From Luteibacter sp. 9135 (GTDB lineage: Bacteria; Pseudomonadota; Gammaproteobacteria; Xanthomonadales; Rhodanobacteraceae), in the NCBI RefSeq assembly GCF_000745005.1, contig NZ_JQNB01000001.1, forward strand, positions 3,217,501 through 3,281,500: 64,000 nucleotides of DNA, in the 5' to 3' direction. Numbering within the stretch: the stretch's first letter is position 1; the number at the start of each line of letters is the position of its first letter. Below the pieces are notes generated by a model that made no database searches, had not been told where the DNA came from, and saw nothing but the letters and a program-made list of their open reading frames with translations. The position numbers and the translations under genes are program-made. Of the stretch, positions 1 through 9,741 are shown in pieces.

Positions 1-1
1 T

Positions 2-1249
2 CGCATGTTGAACGTCATCGCGCCGTCGATGGACAAGGATGCGGAGCTGATTGCTGCCCTCGTCGCCAAGAACCGCGATATGGCGCGTGCCACATACGAC
101 GCTGCGGTGGCGTCCGGCAAGCGATCGGCGGAGATCATGGCGGGTACGCTTCTGCTTGGCGCGGCCCTGGTCGCCATGGGCGGCTTCTTCCTGCGGCGCG
201 CCGTCATGCGTCCGCTGGTCGCGGCACGCGGGCTGGCTGTGCGTATCCGCGACGGCCACCTCGAGAACGAACTGGTCGTCACCGGTAACGACGAGCTCAG
301 CGAGACCTTGCAGGCGCTGGCGGACATGGATACGCAGTTGTCCGCCATCGTGCGCAAGGTGCGGGAAAACGCGCAGCAGGTGAACAGCGCGGCCCGCGAC
401 ATCTCGGCGGGTAACGACGATCTGTCCAACCGTACGCAGGAACAGGCCTCGTCGCTGGAAGAAACCGCCGCGTCGATGGAAGAAATGGCCGCGACGGTGA
501 AGCAGAACGCCGAGGCCGCCGGGCATACCCGGCGTCTGACCGAAAAACTTCGCAGCGACGCCACGAGTGGCCATGAGGTCGCCACGTCGGCGGTCGGCGC
601 CATGGGCCGGATCGCGAAGGCCAGCAAGGACATCGGCGAGATCGCCGTGCTCATCGACGAAATCGCGTTCCAGACCAACCTGCTGGCGCTGAATGCCGCG
701 GTGGAAGCGGCGCGCGCGGGCGAGCAGGGCCGTGGCTTCACCGTCGTGGCCAGCGAGGTCAGGTCGCTGGCCCAGCGCAGCGCAGCGGCGGCGAAAGACA
801 TCAAGCATCTGATTGCTTCCACCCGCGACGAAGTCGCCGAAGGCGTCGGCCTGGTCGAGAGCACCGGGCAGGCGCTGGCGGAGATCGCCACCGATGTCGC
901 CAGGGTCTCGGGCCTGGTCGCGGAGATCGCGGCGGCCTCCGACGAGCAATCCACCGGCGTGGAGCAGGTCAACCAGGCGGTGTCCGCACTGGACGAAGTA
1001 ACGCAGCAGAATGCGGCCCTGGTGGAAGAAGCCAGCGCGGCGAGCCGTACCGCGCTGGATGTTGCCGACGAACTGATGCGTCAGGTGTCGTTCTTCAAGC
1101 TGCGTGGCGATGCGAGCGAACTCGCATCGCAGCCGGCCCAACCCGCGCCCGTCGCTGCCGCGCACGCACCCGCCGCCGCGCCGCGTAAGACGGCCAGCCG
1201 CCCGATGATGACGACGCCGGCGCTGGCCTCGTCCTGGCAGGAGTTCTGA
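2..1249 (+). CDS. Methyl-accepting chemotaxis protein, N-terminus cut by the window edge
   Basis: Membrane chemoreceptor that relays ligand binding to CheA/CheW. The visible 415 codons hold the end of a periplasmic helical domain, one membrane segment (about residues 46-63 counted from the ATG at 5), a HAMP domain, and a full cytoplasmic signalling domain whose hairpin tip ([18 protein letters not shown]) lies near residue 221. The first membrane helix expected of the family is missing, so the true start lies before position 1 and the ATG at 5 is internal. An Ala/Pro-rich linker leads to the C-terminal residues SWQEF, which fit the xWxxF pentapeptide that tethers CheR/CheB in receptors such as Tar. 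The ligand is unknown; the next genes are sugar catabolic, which makes a sugar ligand possible but unproven. Confidence 0.93.
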   Translation, partial: RMLNVIAPSMDKDAELIAALVAKNRDMARATYDAAVASGKRSAEIMAGTLLLGAALVAMGGFFLRRAVMRPLVAARGLAVRIRDGHLENELVVTGNDELSETLQALADMDTQLSAIVRKVRENAQQVNSAARDISAGNDDLSNRTQEQASSLEETAASMEEMAATVKQNAEAAGHTRRLTEKLRSDATSGHEVATSAVGAMGRIAKASKDIGEIAVLIDEIAFQTNLLALNAAVEAARAGEQGRGFTVVASEVRSLAQRSAAAAKDIKHLIASTRDEVAEGVGLVESTGQALAEIATDVARVSGLVAEIAAASDEQSTGVEQVNQAVSALDEVTQQNAALVEEASAASRTALDVADELMRQVSFFKLRGDASELASQPAQPAPVAAAHAPAAAPRKTASRPMMTTPALASSWQEF

Positions 1250-1303
1250 CCGGACCGGTCAGAACGTCAGTGACACGCAGGGGGGCTTTCGCACGCAGCC
1301 GGT

Positions 1304-3097
1304 TCAATGGCTGTCGCGCGGAAGCCCCTTCGTCTGTGCGATCTGCTGGTACTTCTCGGCGCCTTCCAGGATGGCGCCGGTTTCCATCTGGCCGACCAGC
1401 GCCCGCTGGATTTCCTGCCACGGCGTCTGCGACGCGGGGTAGCGATAGCCACCCGCCTCGACCAACGCACGGCGGCGTTCGGCCAGTTCTTCGTCGGGAA
1501 TCAGGACATCCGCCGTGCCCTTGCCCAGGTCGATACGAACACGGTCGCCCGTGCGGATCAGTGCGAGCCCGCCCATCACGGCCGCCTCCGGGCTGGCATT
1601 GAGGATGGACGGTGACCCGGACGTGCCGGACTGGCGCCCGTCGCCGATGCAGGGCAGGGCGTGCACGCCCTCGCGGATCAGGTAGGCCGGCGGACGCATG
1701 TTCACCACTTCCGCCGAGCCGGGATAACCCACCGGGCCCGCGCCACGCATGAACAACAGCGTGTCGGTGGTGATGCCCAGCGAGGGATCGTCGATGCGGT
1801 GGTGGTAATCCTCCGGCCCGTCGAAGACCACGGCCGGGCCTTCGAAGGCTTCCGGATCGTTGGGATCGCTGAGGTAACGCGCGCGGAACTCGGGGCTGAT
1901 CACACTGGTTTTCATGATCGCGCTGTCGAACAGGTTGCCGCGCAGCACGATGAAGCCGGCGTCTTCCTTGAGCGGTGTGGCGAAAGGACGGATGACGCGC
2001 TCGTCCTCGATCGTCGCGTCGCGGCAGTTCTCGCCGATCGACCTGCCGTTGGCGGTTTTCGCGTCCGCGTGGATCAGGCCCTGCTTGAGCAGTTCGCCCA
2101 CCACCGCTGGTACGCCACCGGCGTGATAGAAATCCTCGCCCAGGTATTCGCCCGCCGGCTGCAGGTTCACCATCAGCGGCACCTTGTGACCGTGCGTCTG
2201 CCAGTCGTCGATCGCCAGGTCCACGCCGATGTGACGTGCGATGGCCGCGAGGTGGATCGGCGCGTTGGTCGATCCGCCAATGGCCGAGTTGACCACGATG
2301 GCGTTGAGGAAGGCCTCGCGCGTGAGGATGTCCGACGGCTTCAGGTCCTCGGCGACCATGCCGACGATGCGCTTGCCGGTCAGGTAGGCGATTTCCTGGC
2401 GGTCGCGGTACGGCGCGGGAATGGCCGCGGCACCTGGCAGCTGCATGCCCAGCGCTTCGGCGAGGCTGTTCATCGTGGTGGCCGTGCCCATGGTGTTGCA
2501 GTAACCGGTGGACGGCGCGGACGAGGCGACCAGCTTGATGAAGCCTTCCTCGTTGATGGCGCCGGTGGCCAGCATCTCGCGCGCCCGCCACACGATGGTG
2601 CCCGAGCCCGTGCGCTCACCCTTGTGCCAGCCGTTGAGCATCGGGCCCACGGACAGGGCGACTGCGGGGATGTTCACCGTGGCCGCCGCCATCAGGCAGG
2701 CCGGCGTGGTCTTGTCGCAGCCGATGGTCAGCACCACGCCGTCGAGCGGATAGCCGTGCAGCACTTCCACCAGCGACAGGTAGGCGAGGTTGCGATCCAG
2801 ACCCGCGGTGGGGCGCTTTCCGGTTTCCTGGATGGGATGCACCGGGAATTCCAGGGGGATGCCGCCGGCCTCGCGGATACCGTCGCGCACACGCTCGGCC
2901 AGCACCAGGTGGTGGCGGTTGCAGGGCGACAGGTCGCTGCCCGTCTGGGCGATGCCGATGATCGGCTTGCCCGAACGCAGTTCTTCCAGCGACAACCCGA
3001 AGTTGAGGTACCGCTCCAGGTACAACGCGGTCATGTCGATGTTGTCCGGGTTGTCGAACCAGGCGCGCGAGCGAAGCGGAGGGGCGGTATGGGTCAT
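1304..3097 (-). CDS. L-arabinonate / D-fuconate-type sugar acid dehydratase (IlvD/EDD family)
   Basis: 597-residue cytosolic dehydratase of the IlvD/EDD family, which turns a sugar acid into its 2-keto-3-deoxy derivative with a [2Fe-2S] cluster and Mg2+. Cysteines fall at 59 (SPCNRH), 127 (GCDK) and 200 (GYCNTM), the spacing known for the Rhizobium L-arabinonate dehydratase; K129 in CDK is the expected carbamylated metal ligand, and GTSGSPS near residue 475 carries the catalytic serine. It is transcribed away from chvE, and the two genes share a promoter region with the 13-bp putative operator. It supplies step 3 of the oxidative pentose route (sugar, lactone, acid, keto-deoxy acid, alpha-ketoglutarate semialdehyde). 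D-xylonate or D-galactonate are other possible substrates; the family call is firm, the exact substrate is inferred. Confidence 0.9.
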   Translation of the reverse strand: MTHTAPPLRSRAWFDNPDNIDMTALYLERYLNFGLSLEELRSGKPIIGIAQTGSDLSPCNRHHLVLAERVRDGIREAGGIPLEFPVHPIQETGKRPTAGLDRNLAYLSLVEVLHGYPLDGVVLTIGCDKTTPACLMAAATVNIPAVALSVGPMLNGWHKGERTGSGTIVWRAREMLATGAINEEGFIKLVASSAPSTGYCNTMGTATTMNSLAEALGMQLPGAAAIPAPYRDRQEIAYLTGKRIVGMVAEDLKPSDILTREAFLNAIVVNSAIGGSTNAPIHLAAIARHIGVDLAIDDWQTHGHKVPLMVNLQPAGEYLGEDFYHAGGVPAVVGELLKQGLIHADAKTANGRSIGENCRDATIEDERVIRPFATPLKEDAGFIVLRGNLFDSAIMKTSVISPEFRARYLSDPNDPEAFEGPAVVFDGPEDYHHRIDDPSLGITTDTLLFMRGAGPVGYPGSAEVVNMRPPAYLIREGVHALPCIGDGRQSGTSGSPSILNASPEAAVMGGLALIRTGDRVRIDLGKGTADVLIPDEELAERRRALVEAGGYRYPASQTPWQEIQRALVGQMETGAILEGAEKYQQIAQTKGLPRDSH

Positions 3098-3192
3098 GGC
3101 GAGCGGCGGTCTCTTCAGGAATCGGTGGATGGCTCGGCGTGGTGAGGGCTTCCGGCCCGGCCGTTGACGCGCGGTGGATGCGTCGATAGTCT

Positions 3193-3205
3193 ATTACTCA
3201 GACAA
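3193..3205. promoter_or_regulatory. Putative GntR-regulator operator, copy 1
   Basis: ATTACTCAGACAA on the plus strand is the exact reverse complement of TTGTCTGAGTAAT at 8126-8138. The two sites occupy the two divergent promoter regions of the sugar locus (dehydratase/chvE and regulator/aldehyde dehydrogenase) and occur nowhere else that I noticed. This copy abuts GATAAT (3206-3211), a good -10 match for the chvE operon, so a bound protein would block the promoter. The likely binder is the FadR-type regulator at 7301-8059. Seen: the identity of the two copies. Inferred: the protein and the repression mode. Confidence 0.55.
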
Positions 3206-3354
3206 GATAATCCATGAGTCAAGCGGCGGTAAAGGAATTTTCCGAACCCACGTTGTCTGGACGAATACCTCGGCACGGCCTGCGCGCAGTGCATTCACGA
3301 GTCGCCCCTTCAGATGACGCCACCATGCAGCATCCAACTGAAAGGGACCCCACA

Positions 3355-4482
3355 GTGAACTCACGCAACCTGCTCCTCGGCCTCGCCACCGTCGGGTTCG
3401 CCTTCTCGCTCGCCGCCTGTTCCGGCGGCCGCGGCAACGGCGACACGGCCGCCGCTTCCGGCGACAACAAGGGCGCCCTCGTCGGCGTCGCCATGCCGAC
3501 CAAGGTGTCCGAGCGCTGGATCAAGGACGGCAACGCGGTCAAGGAAGATCTGGAAAAGCTCGGCTACAAGGTGGACCTGGAATACGCCGACAACAAGATT
3601 CCGCAGCAGGTGCTGCAGGTCAGCAACATGATCACCAAGGGCGCCAAGGTGCTGGTGATCGCGTCGATCGACGGCGGCTCGCTGAGCGACCAACTCGATG
3701 CCGCGGCCAAGGCCGGCATCAAGGTCATCTCGTACGATCGCCTGCTCACCGGAAGCAAGAACGTCGACTATTACGTGTCGTTCGACAACTACAAGGTCGG
3801 CGTCGACCAGGCCAACAGCCTGCTCACCGGCCTGGGCCTGCTGGGCGCGGACGGCAAGAAGACCGACAAGAAGGGCCCGCTCAATGTCGAGATCTTCGCC
3901 GGCAGCCCGGACGACAACAACGCCACGTTCTTCTACAACGGTGCGATGGATACCCTCAAGCCGTACATCGCCGATGGCAGCATCGTGGTGAAGAGCGGCC
4001 AGACCGGCTTCACCCAGGTCGCCACGCTGCAGTGGGATCCGGCCACGGCCAAGGCGCGCATGCAGAACCTGGTGGCCAAGTCGTACTCGGCCGGCGCCAA
4101 CCTCGACGGCGTGCTGTCGCCGTACGACGGCATGTCGATCGGCATCATCTCCGCGCTGCAGGGTGCCGGCTACGGCAATGCCTCCAAGCCGCTGCCGGTC
4201 ATCACCGGTCAGGATGCCGAGGCCGCCTCGGTCAAGTCGATCATCGCCGGCCAGCAGTACTCCACGATCTACAAGGACACCCGGAAGCTGGCCGACCAGG
4301 CCGCGGTGATGGCCAACGACCTGCTCAGCGGCAAGAAGCCGGAAACCAACGACGACAAGACCTACAACAACAAGGTCGTGGTCGTGCCGACCTACCTGTT
4401 CCAGCCCACCGTGGTCACCAAGGCGAACTATCAGCAGGTGCTGGTCGACAGCGGTTACTACACGCCGGCGCAGCTGCAGTAA
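3355..4482 (+). CDS. chvE: ChvE-family multiple-monosaccharide binding lipoprotein
   Basis: Periplasmic sugar-binding component of an ABC importer. After an N-terminal export signal ending in SLAAC (lipobox cysteine near residue 23) the mature protein follows ChvE of Agrobacterium closely: [76 protein letters not shown] and [17 protein letters not shown] are all family blocks. ChvE binds several aldoses (arabinose, xylose, galactose, glucose, fucose). I chose the GTG at 3355 because AAAGGGA stands seven bases before it and the signal peptide then starts cleanly; an ATG at 3325 and longer in-frame starts exist but add a charged, unlikely leader. First gene of chvE-gguA-gguB. XylF is the nearest alternative name. 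Confidence 0.92.
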   Translation: MNSRNLLLGLATVGFAFSLAACSGGRGNGDTAAASGDNKGALVGVAMPTKVSERWIKDGNAVKEDLEKLGYKVDLEYADNKIPQQVLQVSNMITKGAKVLVIASIDGGSLSDQLDAAAKAGIKVISYDRLLTGSKNVDYYVSFDNYKVGVDQANSLLTGLGLLGADGKKTDKKGPLNVEIFAGSPDDNNATFFYNGAMDTLKPYIADGSIVVKSGQTGFTQVATLQWDPATAKARMQNLVAKSYSAGANLDGVLSPYDGMSIGIISALQGAGYGNASKPLPVITGQDAEAASVKSIIAGQQYSTIYKDTRKLADQAAVMANDLLSGKKPETNDDKTYNNKVVVVPTYLFQPTVVTKANYQQVLVDSGYYTPAQLQ

Positions 4483-4506
4483 GTCCTGCCTGAGGATAGA
4501 GGATAC

Positions 4507-6063
4507 GTGACCACCAACATTCTCGAGATGCAGGGCATCACGAAGACCTTCCCCGGCGTCAAGGCGTTGCAGAACGTGTCGCTCGGTGTCAAACGCGGCC
4601 ACGTCCACGCCATCTGCGGCGAGAACGGGGCCGGCAAGTCGACACTGATGAAGGTGCTCAGCGGGGTTTACCCCGCGGGTACCTTCGATGGGCAGATCGT
4701 CTTCGAAGGCGCGCCGGTCGACTTCAAGAGCATCAACGACTCCGAAGCCGCCGGCATCGTCATCATCCACCAGGAGCTCGCGCTCAGCCCCTACCTGTCC
4801 ATCGCCGAGAACATCTTCCTCGGCAACGAACAGCAGAGCCACGGCTGGATCGACTGGAACAAGACCAACCTGGAAGCGGCCAAGCTGCTGGAACGGGTGG
4901 GGCTGAACAACAATCCGATCACCCGCATCACCGACCTGGGCGTGGGCCAGCAGCAACTCGTGGAGATCGCCAAGGCGTTGTCCAAGCGGGTCAAGCTGCT
5001 GATCCTCGACGAACCCACGGCGGCGCTCAACGATGCCGACTCCGCCCACCTGCTCGGCCTCATCAAGCAGCTGCAGGAACAGGGCATCACCTCGATCATC
5101 ATCAGCCACAAGCTCAACGAGATCGAAGCGATCGCGGACGAGGTGACGATCATCCGCGACGGTCGCGTGATCGAGACGCTGGACATGCGCGCGGGCGAAG
5201 TTACCGAGGAACGGATCATCAAGGGCATGGTCGGGCGCGAGTTGGAAAGCCGCTATCCGGAGCACACGCCGACGATCGGCGACGAACTGCTGCGGATCGA
5301 GGGCTGGAACTGCTTCCACCCGATCGACGTCGACCGCCAGATCATCACCGATGCCGGCATCACCGTGCGCGCCGGCGAGATCGTCGGCATCGCCGGCCTG
5401 ATGGGCGCCGGGCGCACCGAACTGGCCATGAGCGTGTTCGGGCGCAGCTACGGTGTGAAGATCAGCGGCAAGGTATTCAAGCGCGGTGTCGAGATCGACA
5501 TGAGCACCGTACCCAAGGCGATCGCGAACGGCGTGGCCTATGCCACGGAAGACCGCAAGCGCTACGGGCTGAACCTCATCGACGACATCACCCGCAATAC
5601 CTCGGGCTCGGCCCTGCACAAGCTGGCCAGTCTGTTCGGCTTCGTCGACGGCCACAAGGAGGCCACGGTGGCCGGCGAGTACCTGAAGAACCTCAACATC
5701 AAGGCGCCGGGCGTCGATGCCATCACCGGCAAGCTGTCGGGCGGCAACCAGCAGAAGGTGGTGCTGTCCAAATGGATGTATGCCGATCCCGACGTGCTGA
5801 TTCTGGACGAGCCCACCCGCGGCATCGATGTGGGCGCCAAGTACGAGATTTACGCCATCATCAACCGGCTCGCCGACGAGGGTAAGGGAATCATCATGAT
5901 CTCGTCGGAACTCCCCGAGCTGCTCGGCGTCTGCGACCGCATCTATACCCTCGCCGAGGGGCGCGTCACCGCGGACATTCCACGATCCGAGGCGACCGCC
6001 GAGGTCCTTATGCAGCACATGACACGAGAACGGGAGAAGGTCGCCAGTGACAACGTCCAATGA
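4507..6063 (+). CDS. gguA: Sugar ABC transporter ATPase GguA/MmsA (tandem ATPase)
   Basis: 518-residue cytoplasmic ATPase with two fused nucleotide-binding domains, the norm for CUT2 sugar importers (XylG, MglA, GguA). Domain 1 has Walker [10 protein letters not shown] (about residue 38), a variant signature LGVGQQQ and Walker [12 protein letters not shown]. Domain 2 has a degenerate P-loop (GLMGAGRTE), signature LSGGNQQK and Walker [13 protein letters not shown]. The GTG at 4507 follows GAGGATA-type ribosome-binding bases; it lies 24 bp after the binding-protein gene, and its 3' end overlaps gguB by 17 bp. With a ChvE-type binding protein upstream and a GguC-type protein in the locus, GguA/MmsA is a better label than XylG. 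Confidence 0.93.
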   Translation: MTTNILEMQGITKTFPGVKALQNVSLGVKRGHVHAICGENGAGKSTLMKVLSGVYPAGTFDGQIVFEGAPVDFKSINDSEAAGIVIIHQELALSPYLSIAENIFLGNEQQSHGWIDWNKTNLEAAKLLERVGLNNNPITRITDLGVGQQQLVEIAKALSKRVKLLILDEPTAALNDADSAHLLGLIKQLQEQGITSIIISHKLNEIEAIADEVTIIRDGRVIETLDMRAGEVTEERIIKGMVGRELESRYPEHTPTIGDELLRIEGWNCFHPIDVDRQIITDAGITVRAGEIVGIAGLMGAGRTELAMSVFGRSYGVKISGKVFKRGVEIDMSTVPKAIANGVAYATEDRKRYGLNLIDDITRNTSGSALHKLASLFGFVDGHKEATVAGEYLKNLNIKAPGVDAITGKLSGGNQQKVVLSKWMYADPDVLILDEPTRGIDVGAKYEIYAIINRLADEGKGIIMISSELPELLGVCDRIYTLAEGRVTADIPRSEATAEVLMQHMTREREKVASDNVQ

Positions 6064-7252
6064 AATGACGCCGCAGGGTGGCGGGGTAAGGAAGGCACTG
6101 AGCTATCTCACCGGCCAGCTGAGGCAGGTCGGCCTGTTCAGCGCGCTGATCGTCATCGTGCTGTTCTTCCAGTTCGCCACCGGCGGCATCACGCTGCGCC
6201 CGATCAACGTCTCCAACCTGGTCATCCAAAACAGCTACATCCTGATCCTGGCCATCGGCATGGTGATGATCATCATCGCCGGGCACATCGACCTGTCGGT
6301 GGGCTCGCTCGTGGCGTTCATCGGGGCCATGGCCGGCGTGATGATCACGCAGTGGCATATTCCCTGGCCGGCGGCCGTGGTGCTTTGCCTGGTCCTGGGT
6401 GGCCTGGTCGGTGCGTGGCAGGGCTTCTGGATCGCCTATTTCCGCATACCGGCGTTCATCGTCACCCTGGCGGGCATGCTGCTGTTCCGCGGCGCCGCGC
6501 AGATCGCGCTGCAGAACCAGCAGATCTCGCCGTTCCCAGAGGCATTCCGCCGGATGGGCTCGGGCTTCCTGCCGGCCTTCGGCACCAGTGGCTACGAGCC
6601 GCTGACGCTGGTGCTCGGCGGGGTCGCCGCCCTGGTGCTGCTGTACGGTTCGTTGCGCCAGCGCGCGGTACGGCATCGGTATGGGCTGGAATCCGAGCCG
6701 CTGTGGTACTTCGTCCTCAAGCTGGCGTTCTCCGTGTTCCTGATCGCCTTCATGGCGTTCCTGCTGGCCAGCTACAACGGCACGCCGATCGTGCTGGTGA
6801 TCCTGGGTGTGCTGATCGTGGCCTACGCGGCGATCATGGCGCGCTCCGTGTTCGGCCGGCACGTGTACGCCATCGGCGGCAACCTCAGCGCCGCGGCGTT
6901 GTCGGGCGTGAAAACCAAGCGGGTGACGTTCCTGCTGTTCGTGAACATGGGCGTGATCTCGGCCCTGGCCGGGCTGGTGTTCACCGCGCAGCTCAACCTG
7001 GCCAGCCCCAGCGCCGGCACGGGCTTCGAACTGGACGCGATCGCTGCCGTGTTCATCGGTGGCGCGGCGGTCACCGGCGGTATCGGTACCGTGACCGGCG
7101 CGATCATCGGCGGCCTGATCATCGGGCTGCTCAACAACGGCATGTCCATCCTCGGCGTGGGCACGGAATACCAGGCGCTGATCAAGGGCCTGGTATTGCT
7201 GGCCGCGGTGGCGTTCGACGTCTACAACAAGCGTCGCACCGGCGGTCGCTGA
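6047..7252 (+). CDS. gguB: Sugar ABC transporter permease GguB/MmsB
   Basis: 401-residue inner-membrane permease of the BPD_transp_2 (CUT2) family, homodimeric partner of the tandem ATPase. Many hydrophobic helices are visible; typical family blocks are [17 protein letters not shown] near residue 65, [18 protein letters not shown], and the C-terminal [23 protein letters not shown]. The length (about 400) fits MmsB/XylH rather than the shorter RbsC. The GTG at 6047 is preceded by GGGAGAAGG and lies inside the end of gguA, so the two are translationally coupled. A central Arg-rich cytoplasmic loop ([10 protein letters not shown]) is typical of the longer MmsB/XylH permeases. It completes the importer feeding the catabolic enzymes on either side. 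Confidence 0.93.
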   Translation: MTTSNEMTPQGGGVRKALSYLTGQLRQVGLFSALIVIVLFFQFATGGITLRPINVSNLVIQNSYILILAIGMVMIIIAGHIDLSVGSLVAFIGAMAGVMITQWHIPWPAAVVLCLVLGGLVGAWQGFWIAYFRIPAFIVTLAGMLLFRGAAQIALQNQQISPFPEAFRRMGSGFLPAFGTSGYEPLTLVLGGVAALVLLYGSLRQRAVRHRYGLESEPLWYFVLKLAFSVFLIAFMAFLLASYNGTPIVLVILGVLIVAYAAIMARSVFGRHVYAIGGNLSAAALSGVKTKRVTFLLFVNMGVISALAGLVFTAQLNLASPSAGTGFELDAIAAVFIGGAAVTGGIGTVTGAIIGGLIIGLLNNGMSILGVGTEYQALIKGLVLLAAVAFDVYNKRRTGGR

Positions 7253-7300
7253 GGCGACGTTCCAGGAATGACGTCTACCGGCAGTCGATGCCGCCCGCGC

Positions 7301-8059
7301 TCAGGGCTGCATCGACTGCTGCGTGTCTTCCAGCGCCAGTTCCACCAGCACCCGCATCGCCTCGCTGGCCGCCGTGGCATCGCCGTCGGCAATCGCCACC
7401 AGCACGCGGCGGTGGTCGGGAATGGGGTTGCGGGGCAGGGCGCGCTGGCGGTGCTTGAACTGCGTGGTCCAGCTCACTGCCGCGCAGATGCTCGCGTTCA
7501 ATACGATCAACGCGTCGTTGCCCGTGGCATGCAGGATCGCACTGTGGAAATCGCGGTCGGCCATGCGGCCGGCGTCGGTGGCGAGCGTGTGGCGGGTCAT
7601 CCCGGCCAGCGCATCGCGCATGGCCTTCAGGTCGTCCTTGCTGCGCCGTTCGGCGGCCAGCGCGGCGGCGGCGGGTTCGACGATGGCGCGCAGCTCGAAC
7701 AGGCTGCGGATGAACGCCGTGTCCGGGTTGCCGGCGAAGGCCCAACCCAGTACTTCCGGATCGAGCAGGTTCCAGCGGCTGCGCGGCAGCACGCGCGTGC
7801 CGGCCTTGGGCCGGCTCTCGACCAGCCCTTTCGCCGCCAGCGCCTGGATCGCCTCGCGATAAGCGCTGCGCGATACGTCGAGTTGCTCGGAAAACACCAC
7901 CTCGCCGGAGAGCACGTCGCCCGGCAGGTATTCCCCGGCCAGGATGGCGGCGCCCAACTTGTGCGCGATGGCGCCATACAGGCGCCGGCCCGTGCCACGC
8001 GGCTCGCGCGGTGCCTGGGGTTCGGCCTCGATCGGTGCTGTCGGCTTGGTCTTGCTCAC
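7301..8059 (-). CDS. GntR-family transcription regulator, FadR/FCD subgroup
   Basis: 252-residue DNA-binding regulator. The N-terminal winged helix (about residues 20-90) shows the GntR pattern: a start near LGAAILAGEY, LPGDVLSGEV, recognition helix VSRSAYREAIQALAAKG, and the wing with KAGTRVLPRS. The C-terminal FCD effector domain has FELRAIVEPAAAALAAER and DRDFHSAILHATGND, whose histidines usually bind a metal that holds a carboxylate ligand. FCD regulators near sugar-acid genes usually respond to a pathway sugar acid. The GTG at 8059 has GGGAAGGA well placed upstream; an ATG at 8095 is in frame but lacks a ribosome site. Divergent from the aldehyde dehydrogenase operon; the likely operator lies at 8126-8138. 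Confidence 0.88.
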   Translation of the reverse strand: MSKTKPTAPIEAEPQAPREPRGTGRRLYGAIAHKLGAAILAGEYLPGDVLSGEVVFSEQLDVSRSAYREAIQALAAKGLVESRPKAGTRVLPRSRWNLLDPEVLGWAFAGNPDTAFIRSLFELRAIVEPAAAALAAERRSKDDLKAMRDALAGMTRHTLATDAGRMADRDFHSAILHATGNDALIVLNASICAAVSWTTQFKHRQRALPRNPIPDHRRVLVAIADGDATAASEAMRVLVELALEDTQQSMQP

Positions 8060-8125
8060 GTATTCATTCCTTCCCGTCCCTCGGCCGCCCGCCATTGCAA
8101 AAGCAGTATAACCGCCTTACCCTAA

Positions 8126-8138
8126 TTGTCTGAGTAAT
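8126..8138. promoter_or_regulatory. Putative GntR-regulator operator, copy 2
   Basis: TTGTCTGAGTAAT, identical on the opposite strand to 3193-3205, inside the imperfect palindrome AATTGTCTGAGTAATT (8124-8139). It lies between the regulator gene and the aldehyde dehydrogenase gene, ending one base before an ATG at 8140. TATAAC at 8107-8112 could be a -10 box for the rightward operon, which would put the site just downstream of the transcription start. Confidence 0.55.
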
Positions 8139-8154
8139 TATGGCGGTGCAACAT

Positions 8155-9705
8155 ATGTCGAACGACGAAAAAACCGGTGTGACCCCCAACGCCTTTCGCT
8201 CGGTGGATGCCGCGACGGGACAGCCTTTCGGTGAGCCGTTCGCGTCGGATGGCGTCGATCGGGTCAGGGCGGCCTGCGCCGCGGCCGACGCCGCGTTCGA
8301 CGTTTATCGTACGACAGATGCCAAGAGCCGCGCCGCGTTCCTCGAGCGCATCGCCGAGGAAATCGTGGCGCTGGGCGACGATCTGATCGTCACCGCCATG
8401 CGCGAGAGCGGACTGCCCCGGCCGCGCCTGGAAGGCGAGCGTGGCCGCACTGTCGGCCAGCTGAAGCTGTTCGCGGGCGTGCTGCGCCGCGGCGGCTGGA
8501 TGGGCCTGCGCATCGATCCGGCCACCGCGGCCGACGTGACGCCCGCGCGTGTCGACCTGCGCCTGCGCATGGTCCCGTTGGGCCCGGTGGCCGTGTTCGG
8601 CGCCTCCAATTTCCCGCTCGCGTTCTCCACGGCCGGTGGCGACACCGCGTCCGCGCTGGCAGCGGGTTGCCCCGTGGTCGTCAAGGGCCACCCGGCGCAT
8701 CCGGCGACCGGCGCCCTGGTCGCCTCGGCGATCCACACCGCGGTCGAAGCCTGTGGCCTGCCGGCGGGCGTGTTCGCCAACCTGACCGGTCCCGGGATCG
8801 AACTGGGCGCTGCCCTGGTCAAGGACCCCGCCATCACCGCCGTCGGTTTCACCGGCTCGCGCGCCGGCGGTCTCGCGCTGGTCAAGCTGGCGCAGGAACG
8901 CGACGTGCCCATTCCCGTGTACGCGGAGATGTCGAGCATCAATCCGGTGCTGCTGTTGCCCGAGGCGCTGCGTGCGCGCGGCGACGCGCTCGGCACGGCG
9001 TTCGTCGGTTCGTTGACCATGGGCGCGGGGCAGTTCTGCACGAATCCCGGCTTGCTGCTGGCCATCGAAGGAGACGGTGTGGATGCGTTCGTCGAGGCCG
9101 CCAGTGGCGCGGTGTCGAAGGCCCCGGCGCAGACGATGCTCACCGGCGCGATCCACGGCGCGTACGAGCGCTCCGTCGACACGCTGCGGCAGAAGGGCGA
9201 GGTCACCGCCGTGGCGCAGGGTCTGCCCGGCGACGGTGCCAGCGCCGGAAGCGCGGCGTTGTTCGCTACCACGGGCAAGGCGTTCCTGGCCGATAAGGCT
9301 CTGGCGCATGAAGTCTTCGGCGCCTCGTCGCTGCTGGTGCGCTGTGCCGATGAAGCCGAGCTGCAAGCGGTCGTCGCGGCCGCCGAAGGCCAACTGACGA
9401 TGACGCTGCAGATGGACGAAGGCGACACGGCGCTTGCCGCGCGCCTGGTCCCGCTGCTGGAGCGGAAGTGCGGACGCATCGTCGTCAACGGCTGGCCGAC
9501 CGGCGTCGAGGTCACCCACGCCATGGTCCACGGCGGCCCGTTCCCGGCCACATCCGACGGACGATCCACCTCGGTGGGCAGCCTCGCCATCGATCGCTTC
9601 CTGCGGCCGGTGTCGTACCAGAACTTCGCGCAGGCCCTGTTGCCCGCCGTGCTACGTGACGATGCCGGCCTGCCGCGCCTCGTCAACGGTGTCCCCGCCG
9701 CCTGA
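8155..9705 (+). CDS. Alpha-ketoglutaric semialdehyde (2,5-dioxovalerate) dehydrogenase
   Basis: NAD(P)-dependent aldehyde dehydrogenase, about 516 residues. Conserved blocks are GASNFPLAFSTAGGDTASALAA (cofactor site), the general base Glu near residue 258 (YAEMSS) and the nucleophilic Cys near residue 295 (GAGQFCTNPG). The sequence style (NAF start, RATDA..., GTGVEVTHAMVHGGP-like end) is that of bacterial alpha-ketoglutarate semialdehyde dehydrogenases, the last step of oxidative pentose and galactarate routes, yielding alpha-ketoglutarate. Start: the ATG at 8155 follows GGCGGTG, whereas the in-frame ATG at 8140 directly touches the putative operator; 8155 is preferred but not certain. First gene of a three-gene operon with gguC and the sugar dehydrogenase. 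Confidence 0.88.
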   Translation: MSNDEKTGVTPNAFRSVDAATGQPFGEPFASDGVDRVRAACAAADAAFDVYRTTDAKSRAAFLERIAEEIVALGDDLIVTAMRESGLPRPRLEGERGRTVGQLKLFAGVLRRGGWMGLRIDPATAADVTPARVDLRLRMVPLGPVAVFGASNFPLAFSTAGGDTASALAAGCPVVVKGHPAHPATGALVASAIHTAVEACGLPAGVFANLTGPGIELGAALVKDPAITAVGFTGSRAGGLALVKLAQERDVPIPVYAEMSSINPVLLLPEALRARGDALGTAFVGSLTMGAGQFCTNPGLLLAIEGDGVDAFVEAASGAVSKAPAQTMLTGAIHGAYERSVDTLRQKGEVTAVAQGLPGDGASAGSAALFATTGKAFLADKALAHEVFGASSLLVRCADEAELQAVVAAAEGQLTMTLQMDEGDTALAARLVPLLERKCGRIVVNGWPTGVEVTHAMVHGGPFPATSDGRSTSVGSLAIDRFLRPVSYQNFAQALLPAVLRDDAGLPRLVNGVPAA

Positions 9706-9741
9706 TTCCCCGCGCCCCGTGTGCCCTGGAGAGACAACGCC

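Noticed and set aside
1095..2591. Long minus-strand open frame of about 500 residues
   Set aside because: It lies inside the dehydratase gene in another frame; its Arg/Gly-rich composition and lack of motifs mark it as a high-GC shadow.
3361..6060. 899-codon minus-strand open frame opposite chvE-gguA
   Set aside because: Antisense to two well-supported transporter genes; no domain, and it exists only because of high GC content.
3355..7252. Naming the transporter XylFGH
   Set aside because: The binding protein follows ChvE block by block, and a GguC gene is in the same locus, so ChvE-GguAB fits better.
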